DNA of 64,000 nt. Source: Enterobacter vonholyi. Its GTDB lineage: Bacteria > Pseudomonadota > Gammaproteobacteria > Enterobacterales > Enterobacteriaceae. A program made the translations under genes and the position numbers. The DNA is taken from positions 62,001 through 126,000 of the forward strand of contig NZ_VTUC01000004.1 in the NCBI RefSeq assembly GCF_008364555.1, in the 5' to 3' direction. This document shows positions 29,143 through 41,766 of the stretch, piece after piece; the first letter of the stretch is position 1; every line of letters begins with the position of its first letter. The notes under the pieces were generated by a model that worked only from the letters and a program-made list of their open reading frames with translations, was not told the DNA's origin and ran no database searches.

Positions 29143-30372
29143 TTAGGCGAAGATGTCTACGGCACTGTTACCACGCGCTGCGGACTGCAGGGCGGAAGGA
29201 ACAGGCAGCAACTCATCGCTCTCTTCATTAAAACCGCCGGTATTGCCGGAACGCGAAGCCTGGTGCTGCTGCTGGGATGAGGACTGCTGCTGCCCGGCGA
29301 AGCTCTCGCTGCTGACGCTGCTCTGTGCAAGCTGAATGCCGTTTTCCGCCAGTGAGGTCCGCAGTACCGGCAGCGCGGCTTCCAGCGCTGCACGAACATG
29401 GCTGTGCGCAGAGACCATCTGCAGCTGGGCCTGGTTGTCATCCAGCTTAAGTGAAATTTGCACCTGACCCAGATCTTCCGGGTGCAGGCGCAGCTCTGCC
29501 GTCTGCTGGCCCTGCTTAGTGAACAGGGTGATGTGCTGGCTCAGAGACTGCTGCCACTCGTGGGTTCCCAGAGGCTGGCTTAACACCGGCGCGGTGGCAA
29601 CGGTAGCGGCCGTCTGGCTGGTCGCATGGCTGGACATAATCGGTGCCAGGGTGGCCGTTGGAGATGATGAAGACGAACTGGCGAGCTCCTGCTTCTCTGC
29701 TGCTGCGGCCACGGCCGGTGTAGCAGGCACGTTGCCCGACAGAGCGGGTTCGTTGGTTTTCGCCTGGCTCTGATAAGGCGTAGAACTCTGCGCTTTATCG
29801 TGGCTTCCCGCGGACGCGTTCAGGGACGGCTGGCCCACGCCGTTTTGCGAAAGCGTCGCGGAACTCAGCGTTGAGGTGGCGGAAACGCCCTCACTGCCTG
29901 CCGCGCGAGAAGCGGTAGTTTGCTGGTGAGGCAGCATCGCCATCAGGGCGCTTAATCCGGCCAGTTCTGCTTCGCTCAGCTCGCTTTTACCGTCATCTTT
30001 GCTGTTCGCCGCATTGAGCGTCTTCAGCGCGTCGCCCTTAGACAGCGGCACCAGCCCCGAAACCAGCGTATCAAGCGACGTGACGGGCGACGTTTCATCG
30101 CCATTGAGCGCCGTCTGGCGCGAGAGCAGGTCGGCAATTTTGGCCTGCAGGGTGGTATCACCTTTTGCGTCCTGGGCCACTTTTGACAGTTTACTGCCGG
30201 CGGCTTTCAGGTCAGCCAGGGTCAGCGGCGCATCTTTGCCCTTGCCCGTTGCGTCCGACAGGGCGCCCGCCAGCAGAGAGAGAAAGTCCTGAGCACCGTC
30301 GGTGCCTTTCCCTGTTTGCGTGCCGCCTGACAGGTCGCTGTCGCTCATCAGCAGTTGTTGCAGTGTGATCAT
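29143..30372 (-). CDS. fliK: Flagellar hook-length control protein FliK
   Basis: The 409-residue secreted ruler protein has a variable, Ser/Thr/Ala/Gln-rich N-terminal two-thirds. The conserved C-terminal domain (about 265-350) contains [40 protein letters not shown] and [12 protein letters not shown]. That domain switches export specificity from hook to filament. It is longer than E. coli FliK (375) through the variable region. It ends VDIFA like the E. coli protein and overlaps fliJ by 4 bases. Confidence 0.93.
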   Translation of the reverse strand: MITLQQLLMSDSDLSGGTQTGKGTDGAQDFLSLLAGALSDATGKGKDAPLTLADLKAAGSKLSKVAQDAKGDTTLQAKIADLLSRQTALNGDETSPVTSLDTLVSGLVPLSKGDALKTLNAANSKDDGKSELSEAELAGLSALMAMLPHQQTTASRAAGSEGVSATSTLSSATLSQNGVGQPSLNASAGSHDKAQSSTPYQSQAKTNEPALSGNVPATPAVAAAAEKQELASSSSSSPTATLAPIMSSHATSQTAATVATAPVLSQPLGTHEWQQSLSQHITLFTKQGQQTAELRLHPEDLGQVQISLKLDDNQAQLQMVSAHSHVRAALEAALPVLRTSLAENGIQLAQSSVSSESFAGQQQSSSQQQHQASRSGNTGGFNEESDELLPVPSALQSAARGNSAVDIFA

Positions 30373-30812
30373 TCCGGTTTCCTCATTGATGCGCGCTGGG
30401 CAAACTCATCCATTTTCTTCTGATCCAGACGGTTTTCCGCCAGGGTCGTTGCCGCGATCTGTCGGTCCTGTAAAGTCTGCCAGGCCTGCAGCCGCTGCTT
30501 CTTCTCGCGCCAGAAATTCAGCGCGGTATCGACTTTCTGGGTCCACTGGTTAAGCTGCTGGCGATGCTGATCTATCGCCTTCTCCAGCGTCTGGATAAAC
30601 TGCTGATAGTTAATCCAGCGCTGGCTTCCAATGCCCTGTGTCATATCGGTATTGAGGTTGGTGCGATATTCATGCTGATAGTCGATTAACATCTTCAACT
30701 GTTCTTCAGCCTGCTGGCACCCGCGTCGCATTGCGCCAAGCTGCAATGCGGCATCATCAACTTCTTTCTCAGCCAGATCTTTCAGCGTTGATAACGCGCT
30801 GTTTTGCGCCAT
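30369..30812 (-). CDS. fliJ: Flagellar export chaperone/ATPase stalk FliJ
   Basis: The 147-residue coiled-coil protein (helical almost throughout: [20 protein letters not shown], then long heptads) is the central stalk of the FliI ATPase ring and recycles export chaperones. Length equals E. coli FliJ (147). It lies 21 bases after fliI and overlaps fliK. Confidence 0.93.
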   Translation of the reverse strand: MAQNSALSTLKDLAEKEVDDAALQLGAMRRGCQQAEEQLKMLIDYQHEYRTNLNTDMTQGIGSQRWINYQQFIQTLEKAIDQHRQQLNQWTQKVDTALNFWREKKQRLQAWQTLQDRQIAATTLAENRLDQKKMDEFAQRASMRKPE

Positions 30813-30833
30813 GACCTTCGCCCTCCACCTGTG

Positions 30834-32203
30834 TTACACCTGCGGGAAAATCAGCTCCAGTGCCTGAATTGAATCTTCCCAGTCGGCGCGTTCAAAAATG
30901 CCTTGTTGCAAAAATGCTTCCAGCTGCGGCCACAGGCTAATCGCCTTGTCGAGCATAGGGTCGCTGCCTTTGGCATACGCCCCCACGCTGACCAGATCGC
31001 GGTTGCGCTGGAAGCTGGAAAGCAGTTGTTTGAAGTTACGCACGCGAGCGTAGTGCTTCTCGGTTATCAGCGCCGTCATTGCGCGGCTGATAGACGCTTC
31101 AATATCAATGGCCGGATAGTGCCCGGCTTCGGCCAGACGACGCGACAGCACAATGTGACCGTCAAGAATTGCGCGCGCGGAGTCGGCAATCGGGTCCTGC
31201 TGGTCATCGCCTTCCGTCAGAACCGTGTAGAACGCGGTGATGGAGCCGCCGCCGCTGATGCCGTTCCCCGCGCGTTCCACCAGCGCAGGAAGTTTGGCGA
31301 AGACCGAAGGCGGGTAGCCTTTGGTTGCCGGTGGCTCACCGATGGCCAGCGCGATTTCACGCTGCGCCATCGCGTAACGGGTCAGGGAATCCATGATCAG
31401 CAGCACGTGCTTGCCGCGGTCACGAAAATCTTCAGCGATGCGGGTGGCATACGCGGCACCCTGCATGCGCAGCAGCGGCGACACGTCTGCCGGTGCGGCG
31501 ATCACCACCGAGCGGGCGCGGCCTTCCGCACCCAGAATGTTTTCAATAAAGTCTTTTACTTCACGACCACGTTCGCCGATCAGCCCCACGACGATCACAT
31601 CGGCCTGGGTATAGCGCGCCATCATGCCGAGCAGAACGGATTTACCCACGCCAGACCCGGCGAACAGGCCCATACGTTGTCCACGACCCACGGTGAGCAG
31701 GGCGTTAATCGGGCGCACGCCGGTGTCAAGCACATGCTCGATAGGGGTACGCTGCAGGGGGTTGAACGGCTGGGTGATTAGCGCACCGGTTTCGGTGGTG
31801 TCGGGGGAGGGCAGGCCGTCGAGCGGTTTACCGCTGCCGTCCAGCACGCGGCCCAGCAGGGCAGGGCCAAGCGGCAGCTGTTTCCCACTTTGCAGCCCAT
31901 CGCCAGAAATGTTTTTGGCATAGACGCGCGCGCCGGGCAGAATGCCTTCCACCTCTTCAAGCGGCATCAGGAACAGGCGCTGGCCGTTAAACCCAACCAC
32001 TTCGCTTTCAACTTCGCGCGTTTCCAGACCGTCCTGACGCTCAATCACGCAGGTCGCGCCCAGCGGCAGCTGCAGGCCGGTGGCTTCGAGAACCAGCCCG
32101 GTGGCGCGCGTGAGTCGTCCATAACGACGAACAGATGGCAGTTGCGCCATCTTCGTCTCAAAGTTGTCGAGCGTGGTGAGCCAGCGGGTGAGGCGAGCGG
32201 TCA

Positions 32204-32204
<1 letters not shown>
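30834..32204 (-). CDS. fliI: Flagellum-specific export ATPase FliI
   Basis: The 456-residue ATPase resembles F1-beta. Walker A is [14 protein letters not shown], the Walker B aspartate is in [12 protein letters not shown], and [10 protein letters not shown] and [16 protein letters not shown] are also present. It powers substrate loading into the flagellar export gate. The ATG at 32204 overlaps the fliH stop (TGATG). Upstream residues of the longer frame belong to fliH and are excluded. Length matches E. coli (457). Confidence 0.96.
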
Positions 32205-35574
<3,370 letters not shown>

Positions 35575-35729
35575 TGCGCACCTCTTAAATCCTGGTGGTT
35601 TACGTTATTCGTGTAGAGAAACAAAACTGACTCCCGGGTCGGCAAACACGACAAAAGTTCCATATTGATGGCCCTGCCATTATTTGATGATTCGTGATTT
35701 TCTATGCGTCAAATAACCTGGTTTTTTCA

Positions 35730-35746
35730 TGCTATTTACCGCCATT
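35730..35746. promoter_or_regulatory. FlhDC-like half-site in the fliE-fliF gap
   Basis: TGCTATTTACCGCCATT resembles one arm of the FlhD4C2 box (CGCTATTT-CTGCCATT) with a one-base insertion. It sits in the 228 bp gap between divergent fliE and fliF, where class II activation is expected. The second arm is poorly matched. Confidence 0.35.
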
Positions 35747-35802
35747 ATCTTATTGACAAGCTGTTAGTCTTGACCGCGTAAAAAACCATCCAGGGGAGAG
35801 TC

Positions 35803-36117
35803 ATGGCTATACAGGGCATTGAAGGGGTAATCAGTCAGCTGCAGGCAACGGCAATGACGGCCCGTAATCAGAATGTGGCAGATCAGCAGCCGAGCATCAG
35901 CTTCGCAGGGCAGCTGCATGCCGCTCTTGACCGTATCAGTGATACCCAGACCGCAGCGCGCACTCAGGCCGAGAAGTTCACCCTCGGCGAGCCGGGCGTA
36001 GCGTTGAATGATGTGATGACCGATTTGCAAAAAGCCTCGGTTTCCCTGCAGATGGGGATCCAGGTGCGTAATAAGCTGGTGTCGGCCTATCAGGAAGTGA
36101 TGGGGATGCAGGTTTAA
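35803..36117 (+). CDS. fliE: Flagellar hook-basal body adaptor FliE
   Basis: The 104-residue protein (start [19 protein letters not shown]-terminal helix [20 protein letters not shown]) joins the MS ring to the rod and is the first exported rod component. Length equals E. coli FliE (104). It is transcribed away from fliF as a single gene. GGGGAGAG precedes the ATG. Confidence 0.95.
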   Translation: MAIQGIEGVISQLQATAMTARNQNVADQQPSISFAGQLHAALDRISDTQTAARTQAEKFTLGEPGVALNDVMTDLQKASVSLQMGIQVRNKLVSAYQEVMGMQV

Positions 36118-36188
36118 GACCTGTCGATCTCCGCTGGCAGCCGCAGCGCTTTAATGCCACAATATTTTTTTCTTCGAATGCAGGAAAG

Positions 36189-36605
36189 ATGATGAAAAAA
36201 ATAGCAATTGCTGGCGCGCTGCTGGCACTGACCGGGTGCGTTCAGGTCGATAATTATAAAGACGTGATCAAGCACCCTGTCCCGGCGCACCTGGCGGGAT
36301 ACTGGCAGTCGAAAGGGCCGCAGAGCAACATGGTCAGTCCGAAGGCGATTGCCACGCTGGTGGTGACGGAGGAGGGCGATACGCTGGACTGCCGTCAGTG
36401 GCAGCGCGTGATTGCCGTGCCGGGTAAAATCATGCTGCGTTCAGACAGTTATTACAACGTGACGCGTAAGCTGGATATCTATCCGCTGGAGCGCGATGGC
36501 TCGACGCTTGAGTACGACGGGCTGGAGCTGCAGAAGGTCGATCGCCCAACGGTTGAGTGTGCCGATTACCTGAGCAAGAATCCGCTGGAGAGTAAACTGC
36601 CCTAA
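36189..36605 (+). CDS. yedD: Lipoprotein YedD
   Basis: The 138-residue precursor has a lipoprotein signal with lipobox LTGC (Cys near residue 18). A soluble domain matches E. coli YedD (GYWQSKGPQSNMVSPKAI, DTLDCRQWQRVIAVPGKI). It is an outer-membrane-anchored protein of unknown function, with two pairs of possible cysteine interactions. Two adjacent ATGs (36189, 36192) could start it. In E. coli yedEF lie next to it; here fliE follows directly on one side and amyA on the other. Confidence 0.9.
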   Translation: MMKKIAIAGALLALTGCVQVDNYKDVIKHPVPAHLAGYWQSKGPQSNMVSPKAIATLVVTEEGDTLDCRQWQRVIAVPGKIMLRSDSYYNVTRKLDIYPLERDGSTLEYDGLELQKVDRPTVECADYLSKNPLESKLP

Positions 36606-36617
36606 GGGTAAAAGCAA

Positions 36618-36645
36618 AACGGCAACCTCGTTGCCGTTTTTGGTT
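36618..36645 (+). terminator. Rho-independent terminator of yedD
   Basis: AACGGCAAC, CTC, GTTGCCGTT followed by TTTT: perfect 9-base arms with a U-run, 13 bases after the stop. Confidence 0.9.
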
Positions 36646-36650
36646 TTTAC

Positions 36651-36685
36651 GCCCTCTCCCTGTGGGAGAGGAACGGGGTGAGGGC
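36651..36685. repeat. Intergenic palindromic repeat (CCCTCTCCC/GGGAGAGG type)
   Basis: Nested inverted repeats CCTCTCCC...GGGAGAGG and outer GCCCTC...GAGGGC form one hairpin between convergent yedD and amyA. From memory this motif is dispersed in enterobacterial genomes; the copy number here would need a genome search. Confidence 0.5.
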
Positions 36686-36707
36686 ATCAGGCCGCACGTT
36701 TCCCGTT

Positions 36708-38198
36708 CTACAGCGCTTCCTCTATTACCCACACGCTCACGCTTCCGCCTTTGCATGTAAACGTCCCTTCGCCATCCGCCGCCGTGGTGATGGTTTCTTC
36801 GCGATTGCCGAGAAAATCCCGCCACGTTTTGTTGCCGTAGTTTTCCCCAAGACAAATCACTTTTTCACCGTCGTCCCCGTTCGACATCACCACCACGCAG
36901 CCGGGATCGTCTTCCGTACCGCTGCGGCTGAAGGCGATGCAGTTTGGATGGTCGAAAAACAGCGTTTGCACGCCGTGGGCAAAACGCTGGCGCGCGAGAA
37001 TCAGCTCGTGAAGCTGCTCAATGACCGGCATATCAATATGGTACGTTTCACCGTCACCTCCCGCGTCGTCATAGCTGGCGCCGAAGAGATCCGGATAAAA
37101 GACGCTCGGCACGCCATTTTCCCGCAGCAGGATCAGCGCGTAAGCCAGTGGCTTAAACCAGGCTTCGACCGGCGCTTCCAGCGCCTGCAAAGGCTGGGTG
37201 TCATGGTTCGCGACGAGGGTGACCGCATGAAACGGATCGGCTTCCACCAGGGTACCGGTGAAGATTTGGCTCATGTCGTAATCCCGGCCCTGACGTGACG
37301 CCTCGTGGAATTTCATCTGCAGGGGGGCATCAAACAGCATGGTTTTGCCTTCGACCTGGTCAATATAGGCCTGAAGTTTATCCACCTCATGGGACCAGTA
37401 CTCCGCCACGATAAACAGCGGCTGGTCGGCAACTTCCTGGACGTGCTCAATCCACTCTTTGTAGAACCAGGCGGGAATATGCTTGACGGCGTCCAGACGA
37501 AAACCGTCGCAGCCCGTCTGTTCCATGACCCAGCGGGCCCAGTATTTGATCTCCTCGGTCACGGCGTGATTGCGAAAGTCGATATTTTCGCCCATCAGAT
37601 AATCGAAGTTACCCATCTCATCATCAACCTGATCGTTCCAGCCTTCGCCGGTGTAGTCGTTGACGATTTTAAAGATGCCGTCCTCATCGGGGTTTTCAAT
37701 ATGGTCGACGCCGCTGAAGCATTTGTAGTCCCAGATAAACTGTGAATACTGCCCGGCGCGGGCAGGGAAGGTGTAGCGGGTCCAGGCTTCGCACTCGATG
37801 ACCTCGTCATCAATTTGCGTGCGGTCCTGCTCGTTCACGCGCTGAACGCGCACGGGCTCTTTTTCATCGGCGCCCATTTTGTGGTTGACCACCACGTCCA
37901 GCAGCACGGCAATGTCGTTGCTCTTGAGGGCATCAATGGCTTCCAGCAGCTGTGCTTTGTCGCCATATTTCGTGGCGATACTGCCTTTCTGGTCAAACTC
38001 GCCAAGATCGAACAGGTCATAGGTGTCATAGCCGACAGAATACCCGCCGGATGCCCCTTTACAGGCGGGCGGCAGCCAGATCATGTTGATGCCGATTTCG
38101 TTAAGATTGGGAGCTAACGCCGTGACCTCTCGCCACAATTCACCGCCAGCAGGGTAGTACCAGTGAAAACATTGTAACAGGGTGGGGTTTTTCATCAT
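36708..38198 (-). CDS. amyA: Cytoplasmic alpha-amylase AmyA
   Basis: This 496-residue GH13 enzyme hydrolyses alpha-1,4-glucans inside the cell and has no signal peptide. The catalytic regions are [22 protein letters not shown] with the nucleophile Asp, FIVAEYW with the acid/base Glu, and [10 protein letters not shown]. It matches E. coli AmyA (495) closely. Two adjacent ATGs (38198, 38195) follow AAGG. As in E. coli and Salmonella it sits inside the flagellar region, next to fliT. Confidence 0.95.
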   Translation of the reverse strand: MMKNPTLLQCFHWYYPAGGELWREVTALAPNLNEIGINMIWLPPACKGASGGYSVGYDTYDLFDLGEFDQKGSIATKYGDKAQLLEAIDALKSNDIAVLLDVVVNHKMGADEKEPVRVQRVNEQDRTQIDDEVIECEAWTRYTFPARAGQYSQFIWDYKCFSGVDHIENPDEDGIFKIVNDYTGEGWNDQVDDEMGNFDYLMGENIDFRNHAVTEEIKYWARWVMEQTGCDGFRLDAVKHIPAWFYKEWIEHVQEVADQPLFIVAEYWSHEVDKLQAYIDQVEGKTMLFDAPLQMKFHEASRQGRDYDMSQIFTGTLVEADPFHAVTLVANHDTQPLQALEAPVEAWFKPLAYALILLRENGVPSVFYPDLFGASYDDAGGDGETYHIDMPVIEQLHELILARQRFAHGVQTLFFDHPNCIAFSRSGTEDDPGCVVVMSNGDDGEKVICLGENYGNKTWRDFLGNREETITTAADGEGTFTCKGGSVSVWVIEEAL

Positions 38199-38203
38199 CC
38201 TTG

Positions 38204-38233
38204 CTCCAGAAGCCAGTTGGCAGACTTCTGGAG
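38204..38233. terminator. Hairpin between fliT and amyA
   Basis: Perfect 9-base arms CTCCAGAAG and CTTCTGGAG with a 12-base loop lie after the fliT stop and before the amyA start. There is no clear U-run, so it may be a weak terminator or an amyA leader hairpin. Confidence 0.4.
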
Positions 38234-38247
38234 TATGGATGAAGAAA

Positions 38248-38622
38248 TCATAGTTGTGTGTCGCGGGTCAAACTTTCTGGGTAAAGAATATTCCCGGACA
38301 GCTTTCCATAGGTAGACGTGATGGATTGCTGTTTACCGGTTTGATCAATCAGATTACGCAGTTCGTCCATCCGGACTTTCAGCAGAGCCTTTAGCGCATT
38401 CTCATTTTCAAGGATCATTTCCAGCAGCGCACGCGCTTGCTCAACCTGAGCCGGAGGGCATGACATGATGGGTGTTTGCGAAATTTTTTCCACCAGTTGA
38501 ACGTAATGCATTTCCTGCTCGATAAGCGCATCCCATTGACCAGAATGTGCGAGATTGAGCATAGCAATGCTCTGAGCATGTAACGCCTGCCAGTGGCTAA
38601 GCGCTGCGCTGGGATTATTCAT
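38248..38622 (-). CDS. fliT: Flagellar export chaperone FliT
   Basis: The 124-residue helical protein chaperones the cap protein FliD and, in Salmonella, inhibits FlhDC. Typical features are a start with [17 protein letters not shown] and the conserved RMDELRNLI helix. The ATG at 38622 matches the E. coli N-terminus region; the upstream part of the longer frame belongs to fliS. It lies 5 bases after fliS in fliDST. Confidence 0.88.
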   Translation of the reverse strand: MNNPSAALSHWQALHAQSIAMLNLAHSGQWDALIEQEMHYVQLVEKISQTPIMSCPPAQVEQARALLEMILENENALKALLKVRMDELRNLIDQTGKQQSITSTYGKLSGNILYPESLTRDTQL

Positions 38623-38627
38623 CAAAA

Positions 38628-39032
38628 TTATCCTGAAATAGAGGACGCATTGGGGCCGATTTGCTTCCACGCATCCGCAATGTTGTTTAATAAACCCTCG
38701 ACTTCAACAATTGCGTCTACGTCGTTACTGACATTCGCCAGCAACAAACGTCGAACCATATATTCGTACAAGGAGGCAAGATTACCGGACAACTCGCTCT
38801 CAACCTCCATGTTCAGTCCTGCTTTTAAACCGTTGTCGATGATGTTGATGGCTTTCGTTAACGCTTCGCCTTTCTCACGAATTTGTCCGGCTTCCATGAA
38901 CAAACGCGCGCGAACAAGGGCGCTATGCGCCCCGTCGAATAACATGACAATCAGCTGGTGTGGACTGGCATTCATGACTGCGCTTTCGACTCCTATCTGC
39001 TGATAGGATTGAACACCAGAGGTCTTATACAT
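38628..39032 (-). CDS. fliS: Flagellin export chaperone FliS
   Basis: The 134-residue four-helix protein binds the flagellin C-terminus and prevents early polymerisation. Conserved parts are GVESAVMNASPHQLIVMLFDGA, AINIIDNGLKAGLN and LYEYMVRRLLLANVSNDVDA. The ATG at 39032 has GGAG 5 bases upstream and fits the family start (MYxxxGVQSYQQ), unlike the in-frame GTG at 39038. Confidence 0.94.
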   Translation of the reverse strand: MYKTSGVQSYQQIGVESAVMNASPHQLIVMLFDGAHSALVRARLFMEAGQIREKGEALTKAINIIDNGLKAGLNMEVESELSGNLASLYEYMVRRLLLANVSNDVDAIVEVEGLLNNIADAWKQIGPNASSISG

Positions 39033-39053
39033 ATCCACTCCTGAAGGCTACGA

Positions 39054-40478
39054 CTACTTTTGTGAGAACTGTTGGGTCAGGTAGTTGGCTGTACTGGTCA
39101 TTTTGGTGACTAATACGTCCAGACTGGTGAACTGGGTTTTGTAACGTGCCATGGTGGCATCAATAGTGGCTTCCATAGCATCGTAACGCTCACCCAGCGT
39201 TTTTAGCGTTTTGTTGATCCCGTCTTTCGCGTTCTGGATCACCCCGGCGCTGCCGGTACTGGTGCTGAGCATGGTGGTCAGCGTGTTGTTCATCTGGGTG
39301 GCCATACCGGTTTTCTTTCCGTCACCGACAAAATACTGCTGTACGGCGTTCGGGTTATCGGTCAGCGCTTTTTTCAGCTTATCGGTATCGACTTTCAGGT
39401 TACCGACGGTACCGTCAGAACCTTTTACCGGGTCCTGGGTAATTCCCAGCTGGGCCATGATCTGTACCGAGCCGCTCTGCACTTCGGTCAGCAGACCGCG
39501 CAGCTGAGACTGGATCCCGCGCACGTTCGCATCACCAACAAGTGCCCCGTTGCTAGCTGACTGGCTGCCGGAGCCAGCATCAACCGGAACATATTTCGTC
39601 AGGCTGTTAATGGTGGACTGCAGCGAGTTATACGCCGTGACCCAGTCCGTGATCGCTTTCTGGTTAGCATCCGTTGCGCGAGTCACCTCTAATGTTTCAT
39701 CTGCCTTGCTTTCTGCTTTCAGCGAGAAAGTCACGCCGGGCAGGGCATCGGTAATGGTATTCGACTGGCGCTCGATGGAGATGTTGTTCACTACCACAAT
39801 CGCGTTCTGCGCGTCGGTGTTCACCGTCAGCGCGCCCGTTTTGGTGGTTGAGTCGTAGCCAATGGCGCTTTGCAGCTTGGCGTCGCCAGTGACGCTTACC
39901 GTCATCGCACCATCCGTACCGGTGGTTTTAGATGACAGCATCAGGCGGTAATCACCGTCTTTCGCTTTAATGACGCTGGCGGTGACGTTGCCGTTCGCTT
40001 TATTAATGGCGCTCGCGATCCCGGCCAGAGACGTATCGCCATCCGCCAGGGTGACCTCTAAAGGCGTTTTCGTGCCCGGCTGGGTGATGGTGATTTTACG
40101 CGTTGTACCTGTCGTATCGCCCAGCAGATCAGTGTTGTTTGCATAGGAGCCGGTAGTGAGTGCCTGTGCCTTGGCAACCTGGTTGACGTTTACAACAAAG
40201 GAACCGACAGATGCGTCAGCCGTTGTCGTGGCGGTAAAGGCCGTATTGGTACTGCTAACGGACGTTGAGTTCCAGGTGGTTGCTTTACCCAGCGCAGCGG
40301 TCGCGGTCTGCAGCGATGTCATGGCGCTCTGCAGCTTGCCGTAAGCGCTTAACTGCGCGTTATACGTTGATTGCTGGGAAGTAATCGTCGTCAGCTTGGT
40401 TCTTTCTGCTGCATCCAACTGATTATATAAATCCCCGAGTCCTGCAGAACCTATCCCGAGGTTACTGATAGTAGCCAT
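39054..40478 (-). CDS. fliD: Flagellar filament capping protein FliD
   Basis: The 474-residue cap protein has the N-terminal FliD domain (MATISNLGIGSAGLGDLYNQ), a variable Thr/Ala-rich centre and the C-terminal coiled region (TLGERYDAMEATIDATMARY, VLVTKMTSTANYLTQQFSQK). It helps flagellin fold and assemble at the tip. The ATG at 40478 follows AAGGAAAAT. The longer frame to 40568 runs through the sigma-28 promoter and is rejected. First gene of fliDST. Confidence 0.94.
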   Translation of the reverse strand: MATISNLGIGSAGLGDLYNQLDAAERTKLTTITSQQSTYNAQLSAYGKLQSAMTSLQTATAALGKATTWNSTSVSSTNTAFTATTTADASVGSFVVNVNQVAKAQALTTGSYANNTDLLGDTTGTTRKITITQPGTKTPLEVTLADGDTSLAGIASAINKANGNVTASVIKAKDGDYRLMLSSKTTGTDGAMTVSVTGDAKLQSAIGYDSTTKTGALTVNTDAQNAIVVVNNISIERQSNTITDALPGVTFSLKAESKADETLEVTRATDANQKAITDWVTAYNSLQSTINSLTKYVPVDAGSGSQSASNGALVGDANVRGIQSQLRGLLTEVQSGSVQIMAQLGITQDPVKGSDGTVGNLKVDTDKLKKALTDNPNAVQQYFVGDGKKTGMATQMNNTLTTMLSTSTGSAGVIQNAKDGINKTLKTLGERYDAMEATIDATMARYKTQFTSLDVLVTKMTSTANYLTQQFSQK

Positions 40479-40516
40479 GCATATTTTCCTTAAAATACGA
40501 AAGTAGTTCAGGACTC

Positions 40517-40543
40517 TTATCGGCCTCTCAACGTAAAAGTTTA
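40517..40543 (-). promoter_or_regulatory. Sigma-28 promoter of fliDST
   Basis: On the minus strand TAAACTTT, 11 bases, GCCGATAA: near-perfect match to the FliA consensus (TAAAGTTT-N11-GCCGATAA), 39 bp before the fliD ATG. Confidence 0.93.
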
Positions 40544-40778
40544 CGATGGTGAGAAAAAAATAATCCAAAGAATAGACGCGTCCTGGCGGGGTAAATGAAA
40601 GGATTGCACTTTAGGATCATTATCTGCGCTTTGAAAACACGAATAAGTGTGTGCCTTTTTAGTCATCTCTTTGCGCGTTAAAAAAGCATAAATAATAACG
40701 CTCTGTTGGACCTTAATTGATTTTTTAAAAATAAATCTGTTAATAATCAGCTGGTTGTAATTTTTTCAAAATTGATTC

Positions 40779-40805
40779 TAAAGTCTTTTGGGGACCCGTC
40801 GATAA
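40779..40805 (+). promoter_or_regulatory. Sigma-28 promoter of fliC
   Basis: TAAAGTCT, 11 bases, GTCGATAA matches the FliA consensus at 14 of 16 positions. A roughly 65-base leader precedes the fliC ATG. The region between this and the fliD promoter is AT-rich without a gene. Confidence 0.93.
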
Positions 40806-40879
40806 CCTTGTTGACGGTGAGAGACGCTGTGAGTGTTAGGCACCGGACCTAAAACCCAATTTTTGAAGGAAAGAAAATT

Positions 40880-41704
40880 ATGGCAGTTATCAATACTAAC
40901 CTGTTGTCCCTGACCACTCAGAACAACCTGAACAAATCTCAGTCTTCTCTGGGCACTGCTATCGAGCGTCTGTCTTCCGGTCTGCGTATTAACAGCGCGA
41001 AAGACGATGCTGCTGGCCAGGCGATTGCAAACCGCATGACCTCCCAGATCAAGGGGATGAATCAGGCAGCACGTAACGCCAACGACGGTATCTCCATGGC
41101 GCAGACTGCTGAAGGCTCTCTGAACGAAATCAACAACAACCTGCAGCGCGTTCGTGAACTGGCTGTTCAGGCAACAAACGGCACCAACAGCGCCTCTGAC
41201 CTGGCTTCTCTGCAGGATGAAGTTACCGCACGTCTGGCTGAAATCAACCGTGTTGCAAGCAAAACTGACTTCAACGGCATCAAACTGTTGGATGGCACTG
41301 CTGGTACAGCTGGTGTGGTTAAAATTCAGGTTGGTGTAAACGATGGTGACACTATCAACTTGGATCTGACTACTGCGAAAGCTGACACGGCCACTCTTGG
41401 TGTTGCAGCTATCGACCTGAAAAACTTGGCTGGTACTGAGTTGAAAACTATCGACGATGCTATCGCTAAAGTTGATACCGCTCGTTCCGGTCTGGGTGCT
41501 GTGCAGAACCGCTTCACTTCTGCAATCAACAACCTGAACAACACCTCTAACAACCTGTCTGCTGCTCAGTCCCGTATCCAGGACGCTGACTACGCAACTG
41601 AAGTTTCCAACATGTCTCGCGCGCAGATCCTGCAGCAGGCTGGTACTTCTGTTCTGTCTCAGGCAAACCAGGTTCCACAGACCGTTCTGTCTCTGCTGCG
41701 TTAA
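40880..41704 (+). CDS. fliC: Flagellin FliC (short form)
   Basis: At 274 residues this flagellin is far shorter than E. coli FliC (498). It keeps the D0/D1 helical domains: N-terminal MAVINTNLLSLTTQNNLNKS, SSGLRINSAKDDAAGQAIAN and QRVRELAVQATNG; C-terminal TEVSNMSRAQILQQAGTSVL and ending VPQTVLSLLR. The region between (about 140-190) is too small to form the D2/D3 surface domains. AAGGAAAG lies before the ATG, and a sigma-28 promoter and a terminator bracket it. Third-base use favours C and T, typical of a highly expressed gene. Confidence 0.96.
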   Translation: MAVINTNLLSLTTQNNLNKSQSSLGTAIERLSSGLRINSAKDDAAGQAIANRMTSQIKGMNQAARNANDGISMAQTAEGSLNEINNNLQRVRELAVQATNGTNSASDLASLQDEVTARLAEINRVASKTDFNGIKLLDGTAGTAGVVKIQVGVNDGDTINLDLTTAKADTATLGVAAIDLKNLAGTELKTIDDAIAKVDTARSGLGAVQNRFTSAINNLNNTSNNLSAAQSRIQDADYATEVSNMSRAQILQQAGTSVLSQANQVPQTVLSLLR

Positions 41705-41715
41705 TTTTACGCACG

Positions 41716-41741
41716 AAACCCCGCTTCGGCGGGGTTTTTTT
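41716..41741 (+). terminator. Rho-independent terminator of fliC
   Basis: AAACCCCGC, TTCG, GCGGGGTTT followed by TTTT, with a UUCG tetraloop, 11 bases after the stop. Transcription of fliB probably depends on read-through or its own promoter. Confidence 0.95.
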
Positions 41742-41766
41742 ATCTCTGCTATTTGAGAATCCGCCT

